Source: SHVO01 sp041905795 (GTDB lineage: Bacteria; Pseudomonadota; Alphaproteobacteria; Rhodospirillales; Rhodospirillaceae). From it: a stretch of 64,000 nucleotides of DNA. Location of the stretch: contig JAYRKL010000003.1 of assembly GCA_041905795.1 (NCBI GenBank), positions 1 through 64,000 on the forward strand, in the 5' to 3' direction. The notes below the pieces were generated by a model. That model was given only the letters and a program-made list of their open reading frames with translations, was not told the origin of the DNA and made no database searches. Below, piece by piece: positions 51,401 through 58,947 of the stretch (within the stretch, counting starts at the first letter, position 1; every line of letters starts with the position of its first letter). The translations under genes and the position numbers were made by a program.

Positions 51401-51885
51401 GCGAGAGATTGCTGAAGTCCTTCCGCGAGGTGGACGGTCACTTCCGCAACCTGTTCACCAAGCTGTTCGGCGGCGGCCGCGCCCACCTGGAGCTGACCGA
51501 AGCCGAAGACCCCTTGGAGGCCGGCCTCGAAATCATGGCCAGCCCGCCCGGCAAGCGCCTCGGCAATTTGACGCTGATGTCGGGGGGCGAGCAGACCCTG
51601 ACCGCCATCGCGCTGTTGTTCGCCGTGTTCATGACCAACCCCGCGCCGATCTGCGTGCTGGACGAAGTGGACGCCCCGTTGGACGACGCCAACGTCGACC
51701 GCTTCTGCACCCTGCTGGCCGAGATCATCCGCACCACCGAAACCCGCGTGCTGGTGGTGACCCACCACCGCATGACCATGGCCCGCATGGACCGCCTGTT
51801 CGGCGTCACCATGGCGGAGCGTGGTGTCTCAAGGCTGGTGAGCGTGGACCTGAAGGCCGCCGAAGAAATGCGGGACGTGGCGTAA
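48418..51885 (+). CDS. smc: Chromosome segregation protein SMC
   Basis: 1155 residues from TTG 48418, with GGAG nine bases upstream; no nearer ATG or GTG fits. Walker A GPNGCGKS at 32-39, signature MSGGEQTLTA at about 1054, Walker B ICVLDEVDAPLDD at about 1078-1090. Two long Ala/Glu-rich coiled coils flank a hinge at about residues 505-640. It folds and separates chromosomes as a dimer with ScpA/ScpB, which are not in the window. The coils are exceptionally Ala-rich, which makes a 4-kb antisense frame. Confidence 0.97.
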   Translation: MVSFTKLRLTGFKSFVDATELLIEPGLTGIVGPNGCGKSNLVEALKWVMGETSAKQMRGGDMDEVIFGGTRDRPARNIAEVGVLLDNAQRNVSAQFNEAEELEITRRIERDKGSLYRVNGRDVRAKDVQLLFADAATGARSTAIVGQGRISAILNSKPAQRRHLLEEAAGITGLHSRRHEAELRLQAAETNLNRLNDVIQALEGQLEALKKQARQAVRYRTISDSIRAAEALVLLIKRNEARAQLEAAKAALAETEVLVATRTGEAAHAATQQAEAAADMPALRKAEVEAAARVQHLTMAREKLDEELARIARAREAAEMRLAQIQDDIARESGRLEDATAALEKIAEEKAELEAATAAEAAERETSREALMAAAQAVEAVEEELVYLQKTLAESDAARAAARQQLNESDMRRQRADRRLQEVLQQIEIAKQSALAPEVVAGAEERATAAEDAMNAARAAWEEAEAARQSAQQAYETARDVAQTRAAEHTKLQAEAVALEELLAEPKTQGQWSPIIDSVTVEPGFEAALGAALGDDLSAAGDDVSPVRWAELPPFAEYHPLPGNARALSDVVRAPGRLARRLSQVGVVGSTEEALALQGDLKPGQRLVTTTGDLWRWDGFIAASGTPTAAAVRLRQRNRLKELRVSLEDSSNILGEAEAVVDRAKAAISSAQAAEQSARAATRDAETERNRSRDSLGELRQKVAALQNRIQGLEDSRAQLQAEVDEAAAQIEATRERLAELGDGAEMRAQAESKHAGLGALRQSLMDARAVYDSLARQAEDRARRIAALTNDERSWTSRRDEALRQDEALKQRLSAVESEIAELASRPAEIEDSRAALMDQLEIAEAGRREAADALAVGEARLSGADKALREADAALSEVREERVRRESAVVQINQSLDIVDGNIRERIQCEPDEVQKHTKFEDGEEMPPLEKAEKSLQRLVSERDNLGAINLLAEQESIEMGERITSLTAERDDLIGAIARLREGISKLNKEGRERLLKSFREVDGHFRNLFTKLFGGGRAHLELTEAEDPLEAGLEIMASPPGKRLGNLTLMSGGEQTLTAIALLFAVFMTNPAPICVLDEVDAPLDDANVDRFCTLLAEIIRTTETRVLVVTHHRMTMARMDRLFGVTMAERGVSRLVSVDLKAAEEMRDVA

Positions 51886-51923
51886 CGTCGCACGCGCTGA
51901 TTCCCAGCTGTCTCAGTCCGCTA

Positions 51924-51954
51924 AAAAAGGCCGGGAAATCCCGGCCTTTTTTAT
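51924..51954 (+). terminator. Rho-independent terminator after smc
   Basis: AAAAAAGGCCGGGA pairs with TCCCGGCCTTTTTT, loop AA, followed by ATTTTAT. It is near symmetrical and could work on both strands. Confidence 0.92.
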
Positions 51955-52175
51955 TTTATCTCTCCGACGATTTGCCTTTCGGGTGCGGTCCCTCTTTCTT
52001 CATCCTCCGCATGCTGGCGTCCCTGATCACAGGTTTCGTCGCGCCCACGGACCATATCGGGTTTGAAGTTCCGTTCGCCCGGCTTTTCGATTTCCAGCGA
52101 CAGAGCGGGGACAGGAGCTGTTTGCGGGCCAAAATACCTATTTATCTCAATGCATTAGATCATCTTGCTTCATCC

Positions 52176-52204
52176 TTGACACCCCCCACCCCCTCTCCTA
52201 TCTT
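52176..52204 (+). promoter_or_regulatory. Sigma70-type promoter for the F0 ATP synthase operon
   Basis: TTGACA (52176-52181), a 17-base spacer rich in C, then TATCTT (52199-52204). It lies about 165 bases upstream of atpI, in the 484-base gap after smc, which otherwise shows no gene. Confidence 0.7.
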
Positions 52205-52369
52205 CCGCCCGCTTTCGCGGTGCAAAAGCCCGTTTTCTCTATGTTTTTAGTGGGTTTTTGAGCGGTTTTTGAGGGCGTCAGCCCTCGATTTTCGCTACAT
52301 AACCGCCGAAGCTTGCGGGATGGCCGTTTTGGCTTGGCTGGGCGCTTGGATTTCAAGGAGGCGACCGCC

Positions 52370-52753
52370 GTGTCTGAACGGGAAGACCGCGAGAGACTGA
52401 ACAAGCTGGGGGACCGCCTGAACGCGATCCATCAGCAAGAGGCGGAAAAGGAACAGGCGGACGAGGCCGAGGCTGAATCCTCGCGCGGTGTCGGCATCGG
52501 GATGCGGATCGGCATCGAACTGGTCGCCGCCACCCTGGCAGGGGTCGCCATCGGCTGGTTCATCGACGACAGGCTAAATACCAAGCCCATCTTCATGCTG
52601 GCGTTTACGGTGCTGGGGTTCACCGCCGGGGTGATGGATGTCTTAAGGATCATCAAGGGGCTCGACAGCGCGGTGGGCTACGGCCGGGCGGTCAGGGACA
52701 AGCAGGCGGAAGCCGACGCCGCCAAGGGGTTCCGCGATGATGACGACGATTAG
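52370..52753 (+). CDS. atpI: ATP synthase accessory protein AtpI
   Basis: 127 residues from GTG 52370, after AAGGAGG. A charged N-terminal third is followed by two membrane helices (IGIELVAATLAGVAIGWFID and FMLAFTVLGFTAGVMDV), the AtpI/AtpZ pattern. It helps assemble the c-ring. It is the first gene of the F0 operon; a palindromic half-repeat lies between it and atpB. Confidence 0.88.
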   Translation: MSEREDRERLNKLGDRLNAIHQQEAEKEQADEAEAESSRGVGIGMRIGIELVAATLAGVAIGWFIDDRLNTKPIFMLAFTVLGFTAGVMDVLRIIKGLDSAVGYGRAVRDKQAEADAAKGFRDDDDD

Positions 52754-52779
52754 GACATAGCGGGTTTCAGAGTTCGGAA

Positions 52780-52812
52780 CCCTGGGTCCCCGGAACAAGT
52801 CCGGGGACGACA
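52780..52812. repeat. Palindromic repeat, family B half-element, inside the atp operon
   Basis: CCCTGGGTCCCCGG and CCGGGGACGACA form a hairpin around AACAAGT. It matches one half of the elements at 54956 and 55383. It sits in the atpI-atpB gap, 30 bases before atpB. Confidence 0.8.
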
Positions 52813-52842
52813 AGAGAAGAACAAGAAGGCGAAAGAGACCAG

Positions 52843-53592
52843 ATGGCACACGAAGCCGCCGAAGGCGCCCATGGCCCGATGGAGCAGTTCGAGATCCACC
52901 GCCTGATCCCCATCAACGTGGGCGGGGTTGACATCTCCTACACCAACTCCGCGCTGTTCATGACGTTCGCGGTGGCGCTGACCTTCCTGCTGTTCTGGGG
53001 CGCCACGCGCCGCCGGCTGATGGTGCCGGGCCGCTGGCAGTCGGTCGCGGAACTGATCTACGAATTCGTCGCCGACATGGTGAAGAGCAACGCCGGCAAG
53101 GAGGCGATGCCTTACTTCCCGTTCGTCTTCACCCTGTTCCTGTTCATCCTGTTCGGCAACTTCCTGGGGCTGATGCCTTACGGCTTCACCTTCACCTCGC
53201 ATATCGCGGTGACCGCCGGCATGGCGGTGGTGATCTTCCTCGGCGTCACCGTGCTGGGCTTCGTCAAACACGGCCTGCACTTCTTCTCGCTGTTCGTGCC
53301 GCCCGGAACCCCGTTGGCGATGTGCTTCATCCTGGTGCCCCTGGAACTGTTCTCCTACATGATCCGGCCGATCACCCTGTCGCTCCGTCTGTTCGCCAAC
53401 ATGCTGGCGGGCCACGTGCTGCTCAAGGTGCTGGCGGGCTTCATCATCGCTCTCGGCCTTTTGTTCGGCTGGGTGCCGCTGCTCGCCGTGTTCGGCATCA
53501 CCCTCCTCGAATTGCTGGTGGCCTTCCTCCAGGCCTATGTGTTCGCGCTGCTCACCTGCATCTACCTGAACGACGCGATCCACCTGCACTGA
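52843..53592 (+). CDS. atpB: ATP synthase F0 subunit a
   Basis: 249 residues with five to six membrane helices. The essential Arg lies in PITLSLRLFANMLAGH, and IYLNDAIHLH ends the chain. It forms the proton half-channels against the c-ring. Confidence 0.98.
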   Translation: MAHEAAEGAHGPMEQFEIHRLIPINVGGVDISYTNSALFMTFAVALTFLLFWGATRRRLMVPGRWQSVAELIYEFVADMVKSNAGKEAMPYFPFVFTLFLFILFGNFLGLMPYGFTFTSHIAVTAGMAVVIFLGVTVLGFVKHGLHFFSLFVPPGTPLAMCFILVPLELFSYMIRPITLSLRLFANMLAGHVLLKVLAGFIIALGLLFGWVPLLAVFGITLLELLVAFLQAYVFALLTCIYLNDAIHLH

Positions 53593-53646
53593 TCAGCTAA
53601 CCGTTTAACCAACACTCAGACTTCAACTCAGAAAGGAACTACGACT

Positions 53647-53871
53647 ATGGAAACCGAAGCAGCGAAGATGATCGGCGCCGGCCTTGCGGCCATCGGTGTG
53701 CTCGGCGGCGGGATCGGCGTCGGCCAGGTGTGGGCGCAGTACATGAACGCCGTCGCCCGCAACCCGTCGATGGAAGCCAAGCTGCGCACCCCGGCGTTCC
53801 TGGGCTTCGCGCTGTCGGAAGCGACCTCGTTGTTCGCCCTCGTCATCGCGCTCATCATCCTGTTCACCTAA
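53647..53871 (+). CDS. atpE: ATP synthase F0 subunit c
   Basis: 74 residues, two helices. The Gly-rich GVLGGGIGVGQ of helix 1 and Glu58 in ALSEATSLFAL of helix 2 (proton carrier) are clear. AGAAAGGAACT precedes ATG. Confidence 0.98.
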   Translation: METEAAKMIGAGLAAIGVLGGGIGVGQVWAQYMNAVARNPSMEAKLRTPAFLGFALSEATSLFALVIALIILFT

Positions 53872-53906
53872 GCCTGAACATCTGAAGGAACGGGGACTCC
53901 CGGGCC

Positions 53907-54398
53907 ATGCCGCAATTTGATCCAAGCGTCTTCTCGCCCCAGCTGTTCTGGCTGGTGGTGACGTTCATCGCCCTCTACTGGCTGGTGTCCAAAGTGGCCG
54001 TGCCGCGCGTGGGCGAGGTGCTGGACCAGCGTGCGCGCGTGATCCAGGAAGACCTGGACCGGGCGGTGCAGCTCAAGGCCGAAACCGACGCGGCCGCCGC
54101 GGCTTACGAGAAAGCCATGGCGGACGCTCGTCATCAGGCCCACGACCACATGCGCGCGATGCAGGCGGACCTGAAAGCCGCGTCTGAAAAGCGCACCGGC
54201 GAGCTGACCGCCCAGATCGGCAAACAGGTGTCCGAGGCCGAAGCGCGCATCAACGCGGCCAAACAGGCGGCGCTGGACGCCATGAAAGGCATCGCCGCCG
54301 ATACCGCGCGCGATGTCGTGGCCAAGCTGGCGTCGGTCACGCCCGAGGCCGGCGCGGTGGATGCCGCCGTGGCCACGGCGCTGAAGGAGACCCGGTGA
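53907..54398 (+). CDS. atpF': ATP synthase F0 subunit b'
   Basis: 163 residues: one N-terminal helix (FWLVVTFIALYWLVSKVAVP) and a long charged coiled coil with KAETDAAAAAYEKAMADAR. The b' form with the PQFDPSVFSPQLFWL opening is typical of photosynthetic and other Alphaproteobacteria that have a split stalk. The stop shares one base with the next ATG. Confidence 0.95.
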   Translation: MPQFDPSVFSPQLFWLVVTFIALYWLVSKVAVPRVGEVLDQRARVIQEDLDRAVQLKAETDAAAAAYEKAMADARHQAHDHMRAMQADLKAASEKRTGELTAQIGKQVSEAEARINAAKQAALDAMKGIAADTARDVVAKLASVTPEAGAVDAAVATALKETR

Positions 54399-54886
54399 TG
54401 GAACTGTTCCACGATCCCGAGTTCTGGGTCGCCTTGGTCTTCGTCGGCGTGGTGGCGTTGTTCTACCGCCCGGCGATGAACGCGGTGGGCACCAACCTCG
54501 ACGCCCGCGCCGCCAAGATCCGCGCCCAGATCGAGGAAGCCCGCAAGCTGCGTGAAGAGGCCCAGGCGCTCCTGGCCGAGTACCAGCGCAAGCAGCGCGA
54601 GGCCATGGCGGAGGCGGAGAAGATCATCGCCGCCGCCCGCGCCGAAGCGTCTCGCCTGAAGGCCGACGCCGAGAAGGACCTGGAGCTGGCGCTCCAGCGC
54701 CGCCAGCAGCAGGCCCTGGAGCGCATCGCCCAGACCGAAGCCCAGGCCGTGGCCCAGGTGCGCAACACCGCCATCGACGTGGCCCTGGCCGCCGCCGAGA
54801 AACTGATCCAGGGCGGCTTGGATCAGGGCAAGAAACAGGCCCTGGCCGATAAAGCCATCGCCGAGTTGCCGGGACGGTTGAACTGA
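54398..54886 (+). CDS. atpF: ATP synthase F0 subunit b
   Basis: 162 residues from ATG 54398, overlapping the b' stop by one base (TGATG). One membrane helix (FWVALVFVGVVALFYRPAM), then a coiled coil (REEAQALLAEYQRKQREAMAEAEK). It pairs with b' as the peripheral stalk. A terminator follows 27 bases on, so the F1 genes are elsewhere. Confidence 0.95.
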   Translation: MELFHDPEFWVALVFVGVVALFYRPAMNAVGTNLDARAAKIRAQIEEARKLREEAQALLAEYQRKQREAMAEAEKIIAAARAEASRLKADAEKDLELALQRRQQQALERIAQTEAQAVAQVRNTAIDVALAAAEKLIQGGLDQGKKQALADKAIAELPGRLN

Positions 54887-54913
54887 CCCCGCCTGAAGTA
54901 GCTGAAAAGACGA

Positions 54914-54942
54914 AGGGGCCCGAAAGGGCCCCTGAGTTTTTG
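54914..54942 (+). terminator. Rho-independent terminator of the F0 operon
   Basis: AGGGGCCC, loop GAAA, GGGCCCCT, then GAGTTTTT. Confidence 0.92.
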
Positions 54943-54955
54943 TGGATCACCACCG

Positions 54956-55083
54956 TGTCGTCCCGGGCCTTGTGCCCGGGACCCAGGGGTTGCTGGAACG
55001 CCGCGGCGTGCAGCAACCCCGTATTCCTCTACAGCCCTTCTCAACGGCCGCCCTGGGCCCCAGTGACAAGCACTGGGGCGACA
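54956..55083. repeat. Palindromic intergenic repeat, family B, copy at GIY-YIG 3' side
   Basis: 128 bp, TGTCGTCCCGGGCC ... CACTGGGGCGACA. One half is the hairpin CCCGGGCCTTGTGCCCGGG followed by ACCCAGGGG; the other half is degenerate (CCCTGGGCCCCAGTGACAAG). It ends 2 bases from the GIY-YIG stop. Confidence 0.85.
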
Positions 55084-55085
55084 AA

Positions 55086-55379
55086 TCAGCGGGCGATCCC
55101 CTCATACAGATCACGCCACATCGGGTTGGTTTCCTCGATCCGGTTGATCTTCCACTGACGCGACCAGCCCTTGATGGTCTTCTCACGCGAGATCGCGGCG
55201 GCCGCGTCGTTGCAGGCTTCGAAATAGACCAGCATGTGGATACCGTGTTGCTTGGTGAAGCCCGGCACGGCGCCTTCCTTGTGCTCCCACACCCGGCGCA
55301 CAAGGTCGTTAGTCACGCCAACATAAAGCGTGCCGTTGCGCGCGCTGGCCAGGAGATAGACGTAGTAGGTTTTGTCCAC
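55086..55379 (-). CDS. GIY-YIG nuclease-family small protein (copy 2)
   Basis: 97 residues from GTG 55379 (GGAG upstream); an ATG at 55433 would add 18 residues coded by the flanking repeat and is less likely. The core YYVYLLASARNGTLYVGVTND and REKTIKGW match copy 1. It is bracketed by palindromic repeats at 2 and 3 bases on each side, so gene plus repeats occupy the entire 570-base gap between atpF and gcvPB. That packaging suggests the repeats and gene moved or evolved together (inference). Confidence 0.9.
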   Translation of the reverse strand: MDKTYYVYLLASARNGTLYVGVTNDLVRRVWEHKEGAVPGFTKQHGIHMLVYFEACNDAAAAISREKTIKGWSRQWKINRIEETNPMWRDLYEGIAR

Positions 55380-55382
55380 GCT

Positions 55383-55506
55383 TGTCGCTCCGGGCCTTGT
55401 GCCCGGAGCCCAGGGTAGCGAAGCAGGAGGCAAGCCGGAATGCTGAGGTCGTCGCCGGCGCTAGTGATGACCACCCTGGGTCCCGGGCACAAGGCCCGGG
55501 ACGACA
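55383..55506. repeat. Palindromic intergenic repeat, family B, copy at GIY-YIG 5' side
   Basis: 124 bp with two facing halves: TGTCGCTCCGGGCCTTGTGC and CCGGGCACAAGGCCCGGGA, both ending in CCCAGGG or its complement. It ends 10 bases before the gcvPB stop. Confidence 0.88.
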
Positions 55507-55516
55507 GAGTGGGAGG

Positions 55517-57055
55517 TTACTCCGCCGCCTGGCTGCTGGTGCCGGGCGCCGGCGGTGTCCATCGCAGCACCGGTTTCCGCGCGGCCTTGGTCTCGTCCAG
55601 GCGCCGGCGCGGGGAGAACTGGGGCGCGGCGCGGAATTCGGCTTCGGCGCCGCCGGCTTTGGCTTTGCGCGCCAAGTGCAGCATCGAGTCCACGAACTGG
55701 TCCAGGCTCGCCTTGCTCTCGGTTTCCGTGGGCTCCATCAACAGCGCGCCGTGGACCACCAGCGGGAAATACATGGTGGGCGGATGCACGCCTTCGTCGA
55801 TCAGGGCCTTGGCGAGATCCAGCGTCGTGACGCCGGTGCCTTTGAGGAAACGGTCGTCGAACACGCATTCGTGCATGCAGGGACCCGCAAACGCCGGTGT
55901 CATCTCGGCCGAGAGGCGCGCGAGCAGGTAGTTGGCGTTGAGAACGGCGTCGCCCGAGGCCTGCTTCAGGCCGTCGGCGCCCATGGCCATCATGTAGCTC
56001 AGCGCCCGCACGAAGACGCCGAACTGGCCGTGGTAGCCCTTCATGCGTCCGAAGCTGGTCTTGGCCGCGCCGAAGCCGGCGTGCTCCTCGACCATGAACC
56101 CCTCCTTGCCGTGCACCACAAACGGCACCGGCGCGTGCGGCACCAGGGCCGCCGACAGCACCGTGGGACCGGCGCCGGGGCCGCCGCCGCCGTGAGGCGT
56201 GGAGAAGGTCTTGTGCAGGTTGATGTGCATGGCGTCGACGCCGAGATCGCCAATGCGGAGCCGGCCGACGATGGCGTTGAAGTTGGCGCCGTCCATATAG
56301 AAGTAGGCGCCGGCGGCGTGCACCATCTCGGCCACCTGGAGGCACTCGCGCTCGAACAGGCCGCAGGTATTGGGGTTGGTGAGCATCACCGCCGCCACAT
56401 CTTTGCTATGCGCGTCCAGCGCCGCTTTGAGCGCGGCGAGGTCGACACGCCCCTCGGTGTTGGCGGGGATGGATTCGACGCTGTAGCCGCACAGCGCCGC
56501 CGTGGCGGGATTGGTGCCGTGGGCCGAGTCCGGCACCAGCACCACCGTGCGGTTGGCTTGACTATTGGCGACATGCGCCGCCTTGATGCACATGAGGCCG
56601 CACAGTTCGCCATGGGCGCCCGCGGCAGGCGACATCGCCACCGCCGGCATGCCGGTGAGCCGCTTGAGCCAGTGCGCGGTGGTGTCGATCAGCTCCAGCG
56701 CGCCCTGGACGGTGGACACCGGCTGAAACGGATGGATGTCGGCGAAGCCCGGCAGGCGCGCCATTTTCTCGTTAAGGCGCGGGTTGTGCTTCATGGTGCA
56801 GGAGCCCAGCGGATAGAAGCCGCTGTCGATGGAGTAGTTCTTCTGCGAGAGGCGCGTGTAGTGGCGCACCACTTCCGGCTCCGACAGGCCGGGCAGGCCG
56901 ATAATCTCGGTGCTCTTCATATTCCCCAGGCGTTCCCGGGTATGCGGCTGCGCCGGCAGGTCGACGGCGGTGGCGCCCCGGGTGTCCTGTTCAAAGATCA
57001 GCGGCTGTTCGAATTGCAGGCCGCGGTTGCCGCTGGCGGTCGTGGGCTTGGTCAT
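55517..57055 (-). CDS. gcvPB: Glycine dehydrogenase (decarboxylating) subunit 2
   Basis: 512 residues. GFYPLGSCTMKHNPRLNE, MSPAAGAHGELCGL and NLHKTFSTPHGGGGPGAGP (PLP-Lys282) mark the C-terminal half-protein of two-subunit P-protein. With subunit 1 it decarboxylates glycine and loads the aminomethyl group on GcvH. It starts in an ATGA overlap with gcvPA. Confidence 0.97.
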   Translation of the reverse strand: MTKPTTASGNRGLQFEQPLIFEQDTRGATAVDLPAQPHTRERLGNMKSTEIIGLPGLSEPEVVRHYTRLSQKNYSIDSGFYPLGSCTMKHNPRLNEKMARLPGFADIHPFQPVSTVQGALELIDTTAHWLKRLTGMPAVAMSPAAGAHGELCGLMCIKAAHVANSQANRTVVLVPDSAHGTNPATAALCGYSVESIPANTEGRVDLAALKAALDAHSKDVAAVMLTNPNTCGLFERECLQVAEMVHAAGAYFYMDGANFNAIVGRLRIGDLGVDAMHINLHKTFSTPHGGGGPGAGPTVLSAALVPHAPVPFVVHGKEGFMVEEHAGFGAAKTSFGRMKGYHGQFGVFVRALSYMMAMGADGLKQASGDAVLNANYLLARLSAEMTPAFAGPCMHECVFDDRFLKGTGVTTLDLAKALIDEGVHPPTMYFPLVVHGALLMEPTETESKASLDQFVDSMLHLARKAKAGGAEAEFRAAPQFSPRRRLDETKAARKPVLRWTPPAPGTSSQAAE

Positions 57056-58398
57056 GCGAGCGCCTCCTTCAGGGCGGCGGCCAAGGCGTCGAGATCGCCC
57101 TGGGTATTGGTCTCGGTGGCGGCCAGCAGCAGCACGTCGGCCAGTTCGGGGTAAGTCGGATAGAACCGCGACGCCGGCACGCCGGCGAGGATGCCCTTGG
57201 CCGCCAGTCTCTCGACCACGGCTTCGGCGGGCTTGCCGAGCTTCACCGCGACTTCGTTGAAGAAGGCGGCGGGCAGCAGCTTCACGCCCTTGATCCGCTC
57301 GAGTGTCTCGGCCAGCGACACCGCCATGGCATGGTTGAGCCTGGCGAGGTTGGTGAACCCGGCCTCGCCCAGCAAAGTCATATGCACGGAGAACGCCAGC
57401 GCGATGAGCCCGGAGTTTGTGCAGATATTCGAGGTCGCCTTCTCGCGGCGGATATGCTGCTCGCGGGTCGAGAGCGTGAGCACCCAGCCGCGGCGGCCGT
57501 CCTCGTCGGTGGTTTCGCCGGCCAAGCGGCCAGGCATCTGGCGCAGGAATTTCTCGCGGGTGGCGAACAGGCCCACGCCGGGCCCGCCGAAGCTTAAGGG
57601 GCCGGCCATGGACTGGCCCTCGCCGACCACGATGTCGGCGCCGATGCGGCCGGGCGGCGTGATCAAGCCTAACGCAACGGGTTCGGTGACGCAGACCACC
57701 AGCAGCGCCCCGGCGGCGTGGCAGGCCTTGGCGAGGGTGGCATAGTCGGTGAGATGGCCGAAGAAACCCGGCGTCTGCACCACCACACAGGCGATATCCG
57801 GGCCGACGCGGCCCAGCAGGTCCTCCACCGCCATGGGATCGGGCGCCAGGGCCTCCACCTGCAGGTCGAGGAATTTGCAGTTGGTGAGCGTGACGTCGCG
57901 GTAGTGCGGATGCAGGTTGCCGGAGAGGATCGCCTTATTCCGCTTGGTGACGCGGGCGGCCATGGTGACGGCCTCGGCGCAGGCAGTGGCGCCGTCGTAC
58001 ATGGAAGCGTTGGCCACCTCCATGCCGGTGATCAGCGCAACTTGCGACTGGAACTCGAAGATCGCCTGCAAGGTGCCCTGGCTGATCTCCGGCTGGTAGG
58101 GCGTATAAGCGGTGAGGAACTCGCCGCGCTGGATGATGTAGTCGAGCGACGCGGGCGTGTGGTGGCGATAGTTGCCGCAACCGAGGAACGACGGCCCCTG
58201 CCCGCAATCGCGGTTCCTGGCGGCCATGGCGGAGAGCGCCCGTTCCACCTCGATCTCGGACGCGCTGTTGGGCAGGTCGATGTGCGCTTTGGCCAGCGCC
58301 GCCTTGGGCAGGTCGCGGAACAGATCGTCCACCGACCCCGCGCCGATGGCGGCCAGCATGTCGCGGCGGTTTGAGTCATTGAGGGGAAGGTAACGCAT
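57052..58398 (-). CDS. gcvPA: Glycine dehydrogenase (decarboxylating) subunit 1
   Basis: 448 residues from ATG 58398 (AAAGGG upstream). MRYLPLNDSNRRDMLAAIG, SFLGCGNYRHHTPASLDYI and FLTAYTPYQPEISQGTLQ are standard. It is the N-terminal half of the P-protein. A palindromic repeat separates it from gcvH, inside the operon. Confidence 0.97.
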   Translation of the reverse strand: MRYLPLNDSNRRDMLAAIGAGSVDDLFRDLPKAALAKAHIDLPNSASEIEVERALSAMAARNRDCGQGPSFLGCGNYRHHTPASLDYIIQRGEFLTAYTPYQPEISQGTLQAIFEFQSQVALITGMEVANASMYDGATACAEAVTMAARVTKRNKAILSGNLHPHYRDVTLTNCKFLDLQVEALAPDPMAVEDLLGRVGPDIACVVVQTPGFFGHLTDYATLAKACHAAGALLVVCVTEPVALGLITPPGRIGADIVVGEGQSMAGPLSFGGPGVGLFATREKFLRQMPGRLAGETTDEDGRRGWVLTLSTREQHIRREKATSNICTNSGLIALAFSVHMTLLGEAGFTNLARLNHAMAVSLAETLERIKGVKLLPAAFFNEVAVKLGKPAEAVVERLAAKGILAGVPASRFYPTYPELADVLLLAATETNTQGDLDALAAALKEALA

Positions 58399-58417
58399 CA
58401 ACCCTTTTCCTTTTTGC

Positions 58418-58541
58418 GGTCATCCTCGGGCTTGACCCGAGGATCCAGGGTTACGCGCTGTGCACGTGCAGCCTGGATCGTGTTCTCTACAGCCGTCCGT
58501 CGTTCCTGCTCTGGACCCTCGGATCAAGTCCGAGGGTGACC
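58418..58541. repeat. Palindromic intergenic repeat between gcvH and gcvPA
   Basis: 124 bp, GGTCATCCTCGGGCTTGACCC ... ATCAAGTCCGAGGGTGACC. Two facing hairpins with ATCCAGGG and CTGGACCC at their inner sides, intermediate between families A and B. It interrupts the gcv operon. Confidence 0.88.
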
Positions 58542-58552
58542 ATTGAGTTTGC

Positions 58553-58933
58553 TTACCCGTTCAGTTCCGCGAGATATTTGTCGTAAGCCGCCTGATCCAT
58601 GAGCGCGTCCACCGCCGCCGCGTCGGCGACTTCCATCTTGAAGAACCAGCCTTTGCCTTGGGGGTCCTGGTTCACGGTCTCGGGGGCGTCGGGGAGGCTG
58701 GTATTGCTTTCGGTCACTTTCCCCGCCACCGGCGAATACACCTCGCTCGCGGCCTTCACCGATTCCACCACCGCCGCTTCGCCGCCGGCCGCGAGGGCCT
58801 TGCCCGCCGCCGGAACTTCGACGAAGACGATGTCGCCCAGCTGGCTCTGGGCATATTCGGTGATCCCCACGGTCGCGATCTTGCCTTCAAGCAGGACCCA
58901 CTCGTGATCCTTGGTGAAACGGATTTGGCTCAT
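58553..58933 (-). CDS. gcvH: Glycine cleavage system H protein
   Basis: 126 residues. Lipoyl-Lys60 lies in VVESVKAASEVYSPVAG. RFTKDHEWV opens the chain. It shuttles the aminomethyl group between P, T and L proteins. It follows gcvT by 14 bases. Confidence 0.98.
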   Translation of the reverse strand: MSQIRFTKDHEWVLLEGKIATVGITEYAQSQLGDIVFVEVPAAGKALAAGGEAAVVESVKAASEVYSPVAGKVTESNTSLPDAPETVNQDPQGKGWFFKMEVADAAAVDALMDQAAYDKYLAELNG

Positions 58934-58947
58934 GCAGGTTCCTCTCC

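Noticed and set aside
47680..51768. 1362-codon open frame on - opposite smc and dsbA
   Set aside because: The sense strand holds a complete SMC with Walker motifs; the antisense frame results from Ala/Glu-rich codons in GC-rich DNA.
51955..52369. Short gene between smc and atpI
   Set aside because: The open frame there lacks a ribosome site and overlaps the promoter; only a terminator and promoter are supported.
54956..55506. GIY-YIG plus repeats as a classical IS element or homing endonuclease in an intron
   Set aside because: No transposase, target duplication or intron structure is visible; both copies lie between genes rather than within them.
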